Below are positions 24,175-30,421 of a stretch of 64,000 nucleotides of DNA, in pieces. The notes under the pieces are model-generated. The model was not told the origin of the DNA, ran no database searches, and saw only the letters and a list, made by a program, of their open reading frames with translations. A program made the position numbers and the translations under genes. Position 1 is the first letter of the stretch. Each line of letters begins with the position of its first letter. This stretch comes from Clostridia bacterium (lineage in GTDB: Bacteria > Bacillota > Clostridia > Lachnospirales > Lachnospiraceae), in assembly GCA_910575725.1 (NCBI GenBank), contig CAJTFE010000006.1, positions 62,581-126,580 of the forward strand, read 5' to 3'.

Positions 24175-24203
24175 CTGAAAAGAGATTATAAAATTTCCAA
24201 AAT

Positions 24204-24349
24204 AAAAACCAGCAATCCATCACGCACAGGCGTAGTGATACTGCTGGCACATTTATACAAACTTAACAACGTGTGCAATGCGGAATCTGTACCTAATACA
24301 GGTATTTCCGGCTGTATCTCCATAATGGAATCGCACAAAAATCAATTAC
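24204..24349 (-). ncRNA. Small-RNA unit B (candidate new structured RNA)
   Basis: A roughly 146-nt transcript from the promoter at 24356-24384 to a hairpin (CCAGCA and TGCTGG at the base, 24209-24247) followed by TTTTTATTTT. It shares with unit A the opening TGTAATTGATTTTTGTGCG, the block ACACGTTGTTAAGTTTGTAT, and the terminator position, while the 5' hairpin is TCCA-TTA-TGGA. Both are in front of element genes on the same strand. Confidence 0.6.
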
Positions 24350-24355
24350 AGGTAG

Positions 24356-24405
24356 AGTGTAACACAAGATATTGAATCAGTCAACAATTTGAAACTATAT
24401 ATAGT
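24356..24405 (-). promoter_or_regulatory. Promoter B with upstream palindromic operator
   Basis: On the minus strand TTGACT (24384-24379), 17-base spacer, TACACT (24361-24356). The palindrome ACTATATATAGT (24394-24405) is again centred 15.5 bases upstream of the -35, exactly as in promoter A. Confidence 0.75.
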
Positions 24406-24561
24406 ATTTGAAATTTTTTTCAGTTCTTGCAGAAATCCCCTGCCTACCCGGCTATTTTATTATTGTATAGGCCATTTGAGAAGAGATGCCATATGAATCG
24501 CACATTGACAATTTCATAGCATGGTACTGGGAGTTATACAGGTGCAAGGGATAAGCCTGCC

Positions 24562-24735
24562 GTGAAAGCGGCCTCACCCCTGCTTAATCGCTGCACAGCA
24601 CGGCCTGAAAATACGCGGCAGGAACTTCTGGCGCAGGAAGTGGCCCGGGGCGCCATGTGGATACGAACAAATTTTTTAGAATTAGAACGTCTTGTTTTTA
24701 TTTTTTTGTTGAAGTGGCTGGGTCTGATTTCGTAA
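24562..24735 (+). CDS. Possible small protein or fragment (57 aa)
   Basis: A GTG-started frame reads protein-like (for example RPENTRQELLAQEVARGAMW) and ends in a hydrophobic tail shortly before the excisionase gene. No ribosome site is seen and the frame is open further upstream without a start, so a remnant is possible. The rest of 24406-24790 shows no other feature. Confidence 0.25.
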   Translation: MKAASPLLNRCTARPENTRQELLAQEVARGAMWIRTNFLELERLVFIFLLKWLGLIS

Positions 24736-24790
24736 GATATAAAGGTAAGGAACCGTAGGCTCTTTCCAGCCACACAGAAAGGAGGGCACT

Positions 24791-25000
24791 GTGGCTGAAC
24801 ATAAAGACAATACCCCGAAAGCCAATCCGGAAAAAAGAAGCTATTCTGTTGCGGAGGCAGCAGAGATACTCGGCGTCAGCAAACGCTCCATATACAATCT
24901 CTGCGCTGCGGAAGCTTTTAAAACAGTACGCATTGGAAAGAAACTGCGTATCTCCAGGATATCCTTTGATGAATGGCTTGACGGGGGCAGTAAAACATAA
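24791..25000 (+). CDS. xis: Excisionase, MerR-like helix-turn-helix
   Basis: A 69-aa DNA-binding protein that should direct excision with the downstream integrase. It has the HTH_17-type pattern SVAEAAEILGVSKRSIYNLCAAE followed by VRIGKKLRISRISFDEWL, close to Tn916-type Xis proteins. The start is GTG at 24791 with AAAGGAGG upstream. The integrase starts 19 bases after its stop, so the two are co-transcribed. Confidence 0.85.
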   Translation: MAEHKDNTPKANPEKRSYSVAEAAEILGVSKRSIYNLCAAEAFKTVRIGKKLRISRISFDEWLDGGSKT

Positions 25001-25019
25001 CAGGAAAGGAGCCTGCATT

Positions 25020-26450
25020 ATGGCATCAATTCAAAAAAGAGGAAAAAAACATGCTGTCGTCTATACCTATACAGACCAGGAAGGACAGAAAAGACAGAAA
25101 TGGGAAACTTTCAGTACCAAAGCAGAGGCGCGGAAAAGAAAGTCAGCTGTGGAGGCTGAACTTGATAACGGAACTTTTATCCCGCCCAATACTACAACAG
25201 TGGAAAGCTTCTTAAAGGAATTTGTGGAACTTTACGGAGAAAAGCGGTGGGGGCTTTCCATTTATGCCAGCAATACGGCACTGATTAACAACTACATCAA
25301 TCCGCTGATTGGAAACCTTGTTGTCCAGGACATTAACAAAAGGACTGTGGATAAATATATCCAGCAGCTTCAGAAGACAGCTCCTGTGAATACTCCGTAC
25401 CGCCATGCAAAGACGGAATATGTGACACCATGTACCATTGAGAAGATCATAAAGCTCCTCCGTTGCGCTTTTCATCAGGCCGTCCGCTGGGATATGATCG
25501 GCAAGAATCCCTTTGAGGATGCCGAACTGCCGAAACGGGAAAAGAATGTCCGTGCCATCTGGACAGCGGACATCATCCGCCAGGCCCTTGACAACTGCCA
25601 GGACGGGAAATTGTATATTGCAATCAACCTTGCTTTTGCCTGCTCCATGCGGATGGGAGAAATCACCGGCCTGACCTGGGACTGCGTTCACATCACGGAT
25701 GAAGATATCGCAAACGATAACGCTTATGTGTGGATTGAAAAAGAACTTACCAGAGTAGACCAGCGGGCCATAGATGCCATTGGGGAAAAAGATATTATTT
25801 TCGTATTTCCCAGGCTGATGGGCGGCAAATCATCCACCAGGCTTGTCCTGAAAAAACCGAAAACAGAGAGCAGCGTCCGCAAAGTGTGGCTCCCCAAAAC
25901 CCTTGCGCTTATCCTCCGTGACTGGAAAGAGAGGCAGGATAAGCTGAAAGAATTTATGGGGCCGGATTATACGGACTACAATCTGGTACTGGCACAGGAA
26001 ACGGGAAGGCCCTGCGAAGACCGCATCATCGGCAACCAGTTTGAACGCCTTAAAAAGTCTGCCGGGCTGCCCAATGTGGTATTTCATTCCCTGCGCCATT
26101 CCAGCACCACTTACAAGCTGAAGCTGAACAAAGGCGATTTAAAAGCCACCCAGGGAGATACCGGCCATGCACAGATTGACATGATTACGGAAATCTATGC
26201 GCATATCCTGGACGAAGACAGAAAAGTCAACGCACAGAAATTTGAGACAGCTTTTTATTCCAATCCTGATATGCGCCCTGTGGAGCGCAGCCTCCAGGAA
26301 GAGGGTAACAGTTCCATACCAAATCCGGACGCCATGATGAAACAGCTGGAATCTTCCCCGCAGGCTATGGATGCATTCACCCAGAAATTCATTGAGCAGT
26401 ACGGAGAACAGATCATGACGCAGCTTGCAAAAAAGATGCTCGGTGCATAA
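25020..26450 (+). CDS. int: Tyrosine recombinase (integrase)
   Basis: A 476-aa site-specific recombinase. The N-terminus (MASIQKRGKKHAVVYTY) fits the AP2-like arm-binding domain, residues about 60-165 the core-binding domain, and the rest the catalytic domain. Catalytic residues are Arg211 (SMRMGE), Lys near 281, His356 and Arg359 (FHSLRH), His383 (TGHAQ) and the nucleophile Tyr393 (TEIYAH). The start follows AAAGGAG. It points toward the tRNA-Arg whose 3' end lies about 210 bp away, so that tRNA is the probable attachment site. Confidence 0.9.
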   Translation: MASIQKRGKKHAVVYTYTDQEGQKRQKWETFSTKAEARKRKSAVEAELDNGTFIPPNTTTVESFLKEFVELYGEKRWGLSIYASNTALINNYINPLIGNLVVQDINKRTVDKYIQQLQKTAPVNTPYRHAKTEYVTPCTIEKIIKLLRCAFHQAVRWDMIGKNPFEDAELPKREKNVRAIWTADIIRQALDNCQDGKLYIAINLAFACSMRMGEITGLTWDCVHITDEDIANDNAYVWIEKELTRVDQRAIDAIGEKDIIFVFPRLMGGKSSTRLVLKKPKTESSVRKVWLPKTLALILRDWKERQDKLKEFMGPDYTDYNLVLAQETGRPCEDRIIGNQFERLKKSAGLPNVVFHSLRHSSTTYKLKLNKGDLKATQGDTGHAQIDMITEIYAHILDEDRKVNAQKFETAFYSNPDMRPVERSLQEEGNSSIPNPDAMMKQLESSPQAMDAFTQKFIEQYGEQIMTQLAKKMLGA

Positions 26451-26627
26451 AACGACACCAGATAACACAGGACGCAGCCGGAATACATGAAAGTACAAAT
26501 TAGCAAAACGATTAGCAGACCTTGTTTTTCCCGCAAGGGGGTTCTAATCCATTTGGGACTTCCCCTGCAGGCGGCAGGTCGAAAATAAGGCTGAGAAAGG
26601 AGGAAATGTTGGAATCTCTGAGAGTAC

Positions 26628-26658
26628 AAAAATGCCGCAACCCTTGAAGTTACGGCAT
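26628..26658 (-). terminator. Terminator after tRNA-Arg
   Basis: ATGCCGTAAC pairs with GTTGCGGCAT (one G-U) around TTCAAGG, followed on the minus strand by TTTT. It starts 6 bases after the tRNA 3' end. Confidence 0.75.
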
Positions 26659-26663
26659 TCCAG

Positions 26664-26737
26664 CGTCCCCGAGAAGATTTGAACTTCCGACCCCACGCTT
26701 AGGAGGCGTGTGCTCTATCCAGCTGAGCTACGAGGAC
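26664..26737 (-). tRNA. tRNA-Arg(CCT)
   Basis: A complete 74-base cloverleaf: acceptor GTCCTCG/CGGGGAC, D arm GCTC/GAGC, anticodon loop CTCCTAA on a CACGC/GCGTG stem, and T arm with loop TTCAAAT. CCA is not encoded. Its 3' end faces the integrase, so it is the likely attachment site of the element. Three truncated copies lie upstream. Confidence 0.92.
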
Positions 26738-26800
26738 TCGAACGATATGAAGTTTATGAAAAGAGCTTTTTTACCTCCCAGGACTTTGATGACCTGGATA

Positions 26801-26839
26801 TTAGGAGGCGGTCGCTCTATCCATCTGAGCTACGGAAAC
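26801..26839 (-). pseudogene. 5' half of a tRNA-Arg(CCT)
   Basis: 39 bases from GTTTCCG through the D arm to the anticodon loop CTCCTAA, then unrelated sequence. No matching 3' anticodon arm, T arm or acceptor follows. Confidence 0.75.
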
Positions 26840-26903
26840 GTGTATAAAATTGTGTGTGACTTACTACCTCATGTCCTCCAAAAAGTTTCCGTTGTAGGTT
26901 CTC

Positions 26904-26942
26904 TTAGGAGGCGGTCGCTCTATCCAGCTGAGCTATAGCGAC
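26904..26942 (-). pseudogene. 5' half of a second tRNA-Arg(CCT)
   Basis: 39 bases from GTCGCTA to CTCCTAA, cut at the same point as the copy at 26801. The acceptor bases differ from its neighbours, so it is not a simple recent copy. Confidence 0.75.
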
Positions 26943-27016
26943 ATTTAGGAAATCTATATGTTATTTTGCTTGCTGCCTTTTCCCTTGTCCTCCGAGGTGT
27001 ATGTTTTAACACTTTC

Positions 27017-27054
27017 TTAGAAGGCTCCTGTTATATCCATATAACTAAGGGAAC
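27017..27054 (-). pseudogene. 5' half of a tRNA-Arg(TCT)
   Basis: 38 bases beginning GTTCCCT, with a paired D stem GTTA/TAAC and the anticodon loop CTTCTAA (anticodon TCT), again ending right after the loop. The D stem is changed on both sides relative to the other copies, so it was once a functional tRNA. Confidence 0.6.
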
Positions 27055-27155
27055 GAGTACAATTATGGTTACTGGCTGCGAAGTGAACAGTAACTAATTA
27101 TGCATGCTGTCAAGATCATTTTTTGAAAATCAATCTTGACTGACTTCCAGTTAAG

Positions 27156-27184
27156 AGTGTACCATAAAATAGATAACTACACAA
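27156..27184 (-). promoter_or_regulatory. Promoter upstream of the tRNA-Arg array
   Basis: On the minus strand TTGTGT (27184-27179), 17-base spacer, TACACT (27161-27156). It would read through the three half tRNAs into the intact one. Confidence 0.5.
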
Positions 27185-27292
27185 GCAAAAAGTGAAGAAA
27201 AGACATCCGTTCTGCTATGAAAAATGCGAAAAAGACGAAATACAAAGATAAGCAGAAATCAAAACTGACAACAACGAAAGAGGAGAACCTGC

Positions 27293-27949
27293 ATGGAACG
27301 TGAAATAGATATGAAGGAAGTCTCAGACGGGCGGTTTTACAGCCTGCGCGACATGGTAAAGGCAGACTGCGGCGGCTGCCAGGGCTGCTGTGACTGCTGC
27401 CGGGGAATGGGAAGCAGCATTATCCTGGATCCCTATGACTGCTTTCGGCTGACGACAGGCCTGCACCGCTCCTTCGAGGAATTGCTGGATAAGGAAATCG
27501 AGTTGAATCTGGCAGAAGGAATTGTCCTGCCAAACTTAAAAATGACAGGGCCTAAGGAGCAGTGCGGCTTTCTAAGCGGGGAAGGCCGCTGCACAATCCA
27601 TCCATACCGTCCAGGCATGTGCCGCATCTTTCCTCTGGGACGTTATTATGAAAATGAGAGCTTCCGATACTTCCTGCAGGTGCACGAATGCCCAAAAGAG
27701 CCCAAGACAAAGGTAAAAGTGCAGAAGTGGATTGACACGCCGGAGGTGAAAAAGAATGAAGCCTTTATCATAGAATGGCACTATTTTTTGAAAGCTTTGT
27801 CAAGGCGGCTGGAACATACAGAGGAGGGAAGCTTCCAGAAAAGCTTAAGTATGTATCTATTGAAAACTTTTTATCTAAAGCCCTATGAAGAAACTCGCAG
27901 CTTCTACGGCCAATTCCAGGAGCGAATGGCAGAGGCGCGGAAACTATAG
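27293..27949 (+). CDS. YkgJ-type cysteine-cluster protein
   Basis: A 218-aa protein of the family with a putative zinc/iron cluster. The Cys pattern is CGGCQGCCDCC (residues 26-36), then CGFLSGEGRCTIHPYRPGMCRIFPLG (one of the family hallmarks) and a final HECPKE. It has no signal peptide. The exact role of this family is unknown; some members are thought to work in metal or redox handling. It is the first clearly chromosomal gene after the tRNA array, with AGAGGAG upstream of the ATG. Confidence 0.8.
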   Translation: MEREIDMKEVSDGRFYSLRDMVKADCGGCQGCCDCCRGMGSSIILDPYDCFRLTTGLHRSFEELLDKEIELNLAEGIVLPNLKMTGPKEQCGFLSGEGRCTIHPYRPGMCRIFPLGRYYENESFRYFLQVHECPKEPKTKVKVQKWIDTPEVKKNEAFIIEWHYFLKALSRRLEHTEEGSFQKSLSMYLLKTFYLKPYEETRSFYGQFQERMAEARKL

Positions 27950-27960
27950 TAGAAAAATAA

Positions 27961-28024
27961 AATCGTTACAGAATCAGCAAATGTTATTTCGTTAAGTATA
28001 AACCAGCTGACTGTAACGATTTTT
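27961..28024. terminator. Two-way terminator between convergent genes
   Basis: AATCGTTACAG and CTGTAACGATT pair around a 39-base loop, with T-runs on both strands. It separates the YkgJ-type gene from dacF. Confidence 0.65.
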
Positions 28025-28029
28025 CTATT

Positions 28030-29619
28030 CTAAAGATCCAGATCCGAATAAGGCGAGCTGCGTTTTTTCGGTGTTCTCTGATACCGATTCCGCGGCGTTA
28101 CCCTGCGGCGCTTCTTTCGTTTGCGCCGTTTTTGCAGCTTGAAGCGGCGCAGCTTTCCGGAGAGATCCCACTGCTTTGAAAGCTTCCGGAAAAGAATGCA
28201 GAGCAAAAAAATCACAGAAGCAATCATAACACCAATCGCAACCAGTCGGATATTGATTTGAATAAATCTCTTTTGTTCGGTTCCGGAGGAAGTATCTGTA
28301 TCCGGAGTTTCCGGATCACCTGTTTCCCGATCAAAGGAAAATGTATGGAGCTTTGACTGGGCAAGCTCTATAGAAGCGGAGCCGACAGGCTGTCCCTGCC
28401 AGGTGTAAGCCAAGGTAGCTATGGTATCCGAATCCTCCTCACTTTGAAAGGTCAGCTCTGGAGAAGCCTCTGTAAAAGGAACGTCATTGGGAAGGACAAT
28501 GTAATCATTTTTGTTGATTTCAATCAGTGATTCTGTCTGTCCGAAGATGGAGCTTCCTGTATGAAAGAAGCCGGAGTTATTGACAGAAAAATTGGTCTCG
28601 TTGGAAGCTACATTCACTTTGCTAAAATTTTCTGATGCATAGTCAAGAAGTAAAGCCGTATCTGGAAATAGAGGAATGCCTCGTTCCGCATTTGGATCTG
28701 AGGCTGTTCGCATAGTAACAACAATTAATGTTAAGCCGTTTCTCTGAGCTGCGGTGACAAGCGTATTTTTAGCTGCACTGGTTCCTCCGGTTTTTCCGGC
28801 AATCACTGTATCATCCAAATATTTGGTTACACTCCTATAAGGCCCAATCATATAGTGATGATTTTTCATATATACAATGTCATCACTTTTATTCGTAGCC
28901 CGCAGCTCATAACTGCCGGTTCCGGAGATTCGGACAAAGTTTTCATTCTGCAGAGCCGCCCTCATAATCAGAGCCATATCATGAGCAGTTGTATAGTGAT
29001 TCTCGTCATGCAGTCCGTGAGGATTCACAAAATGGGTGTCCGTACACCCAAGCTCGGCCGCCTTTTCGTTCATCATATCTGCGAAAGCCTCTACGGAGCC
29101 TGCAACATGCTCAGCCAGTCCATTGCCGCACTCATTGGCAGACTCAAGCAGAAGAGCATAGAGGGATTCTTCCACCGTAAGCTCCTCTCCCTCCGTGCGC
29201 CCGATGCTGCTGCTTCCGGCTTCAATGGAATGAGTAGCATAATAAGAGTAGGTCACTACTTCGTCCAGAGAACAATGCTCCAGAGCCACAAGAGCAGTCA
29301 TAATCTTGGTTATGCTGGCCGGAAAATTGCGCATGTCCATATCTTTGTTATAAAGGATAGCGCCGGTATCAGCCTCCATGATAACAGCAGATTCCGCATA
29401 AATCTGCGGCCCTTGGGGCCAGCCTTCAATCTGATTGGAATCAATGGCCTTGTTGTAAGCATCCTGCCGTTCCTGTTCTGCCTGTTCCGCAGCGGCAATC
29501 TCCGCGGCCGTCGGCCCGCGCTTTTTTTTGGCCGCATCTACATCCAGAGGGGAAAAACAGGCAGAACCTAAGAGGGCCAGGCCAAGGGCCGCAGCCAGCA
29601 ATCTATGTGAAAATTTCAT
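28030..29619 (-). CDS. dacF: D-alanyl-D-alanine carboxypeptidase (penicillin-binding protein 5/6 type)
   Basis: A 529-aa peptidase of family S11 that trims the last D-Ala of peptidoglycan stems. A signal sequence (1 to about 30) is followed by the serine catalytic domain: S102-I-T-K105, S160-A-N162 and K276-T-G278. A beta-rich C-terminal domain follows (about 355-440), then a single membrane helix near 465-485 and a very basic cytoplasmic tail rich in Arg/Lys. The tail is unusual for this family, which normally ends in an amphipathic anchor. The symbol follows sporulation DacF; a vegetative DacA-type role is possible. Confidence 0.82.
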   Translation of the reverse strand: MKFSHRLLAAALGLALLGSACFSPLDVDAAKKKRGPTAAEIAAAEQAEQERQDAYNKAIDSNQIEGWPQGPQIYAESAVIMEADTGAILYNKDMDMRNFPASITKIMTALVALEHCSLDEVVTYSYYATHSIEAGSSSIGRTEGEELTVEESLYALLLESANECGNGLAEHVAGSVEAFADMMNEKAAELGCTDTHFVNPHGLHDENHYTTAHDMALIMRAALQNENFVRISGTGSYELRATNKSDDIVYMKNHHYMIGPYRSVTKYLDDTVIAGKTGGTSAAKNTLVTAAQRNGLTLIVVTMRTASDPNAERGIPLFPDTALLLDYASENFSKVNVASNETNFSVNNSGFFHTGSSIFGQTESLIEINKNDYIVLPNDVPFTEASPELTFQSEEDSDTIATLAYTWQGQPVGSASIELAQSKLHTFSFDRETGDPETPDTDTSSGTEQKRFIQINIRLVAIGVMIASVIFLLCILFRKLSKQWDLSGKLRRFKLQKRRKRKKRRRVTPRNRYQRTPKKRSSPYSDLDL

Positions 29620-29634
29620 ATTTGACCTCCGTAA

Positions 29635-29666
29635 GTCAGGCGGATAGGCTTCTATATCCGTCTGAC
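29635..29666 (-). promoter_or_regulatory. Hairpin in the dacF leader
   Basis: GTCAGGCGGATA and TATCCGTCTGAC pair 11 of 12 around an 8-base loop, just upstream of the GGAGG ribosome site. It has no T-run. It could stabilise the mRNA or hinder ribosome access. The remaining bases to 29948 are AT-rich with no other clear feature. Confidence 0.4.
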
Positions 29667-29948
29667 ACTCAAATTATCATTGAAAACCTTTGGAATACGA
29701 GTATAAGCAAATTCATGCTGTATTAAGCTTTCGTATTTAGAAAAAGATAGTATTATCAACAGGTATTAAGAAAAATGACACCTTCAAGTATATGTTATTT
29801 TTTTTACAGGTGCAAGGTCTATTACAAAAAGTTTACATTTCTTTAAGAAAAAATGTAATAATTGAAATCGAAAAGAGGCTTCAAAAAGTTTTTGTTTTTT
29901 GAAAAACTTGAAAAGTAATGAAAAACAGAAAGAAAAGGGCCGAAAACA

Positions 29949-29978
29949 TTGACAAACCAAGCAAAAGCACGTTATACT
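29949..29978 (+). promoter_or_regulatory. Promoter of the T-box/ileS transcript
   Basis: TTGACA (29949-29954), 18-base spacer, TATACT (29973-29978). Transcription would start about 29985, at the first bases of the T-box leader. Confidence 0.75.
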
Positions 29979-29984
29979 AAGGAA

Positions 29985-30246
29985 CGATAAGCAAAGACAG
30001 AGACGAAGACAGTAAGATCTGCTCAAACGTTCCAGCGAGCCGGGGAGGGTGGAAGCCCGGTACAAGTAGAGCTTTTCCGAAGATCACTTCCGAGTTGCAG
30101 GCTGAAGGAAAGCATTTCACAGAGGACAGCTTTCATAGGTACTGACGGCTTTCCCACGTTATAGGGAAACGCATGTGACAGCATGCAGTAACAGGTGGTA
30201 TAACAGAAGCAAGGCTTCCGTCCTTTTACAGGACGGGAGCTTTATT
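29985..30246 (+). ncRNA. T-box leader for isoleucine
   Basis: A tRNA-sensing riboswitch. Stem I with the GGTGGAAGCCCGG distal part, the likely specifier ATC (30083-30085, isoleucine), and a T-box core AACAGGTGGTATAAC (about 30190-30204) can be seen. The core is a shortened variant of the usual AGGGTGGNACC. A terminator follows (CTTCCGTCC/GGACGGGAG, 30211-30243, then TTTATTT). Uncharged tRNA-Ile would favour read-through into ileS. Confidence 0.85.
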
Positions 30247-30265
30247 TGCAAAAAGAACTAAAACA

Positions 30266-30398
30266 GTAATATTCGGTGCAAGGACAGAATATTACGGAAC
30301 TAAAACAGTAATATTCTGTCAATGCACAGAACAATTTACAGACGCATGCCTTTGAGGCTGGAAATTGTTCTATTAAAGGTGTATGGACAGAATATTAC
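30266..30398 (+). promoter_or_regulatory. Second leader structure with alternative hairpins before ileS
   Basis: Four arms share one sequence: GTAATATTC (30266), GACAGAATATTAC (30283-30295), GTAATATTCTGTC (30308-30320), GACAGAATATTAC (30386-30398). Arm 2 can pair with arm 1 or, over 13 bp, with arm 3; arm 3 can instead pair with arm 4, enclosing an AGAACAATTT/AAATTGTTCT stem. The structures exclude one another. It starts 20 bases after the T-box terminator and ends 23 bases before ileS. Confidence 0.55.
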
Positions 30399-30421
30399 GG
30401 AACTAAAATGGAGGCATACTT

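Larger units (their letters stand above)
1..26700. mobile_element. Integrative (probably conjugative) element, right-hand part
   Basis: An excisionase and tyrosine integrase lie next to a tRNA-Arg, and everything leftward is typical element content: PcfJ/PcfK-like proteins, primase, YqaJ exonuclease, RecD-like helicase, ParM/ParR and metal-resistance cargo. No relaxase, coupling protein or VirB4 gene is present, so the transfer module and left end must lie before base 1, or the element is not self-transmissible. Base composition is mosaic: 5.1-7.5 and 10-24 kb are GC-richer, while 1-5 and 7.5-9.9 kb are AT-rich inserts. The right boundary is inferred from the tRNA position; no matching left attachment site was found. 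Confidence 0.8.

Noticed and set aside
1..26700. Search for a left attachment repeat of the tRNA-Arg within the window
   Set aside because: No copy of the tRNA 3' end or anticodon region was noticed in the element part, so the left end is taken to lie outside.
26708..26938. 76-aa plus-strand frame in the tRNA region
   Set aside because: It consists of tRNA complement sequence with no ribosome site.
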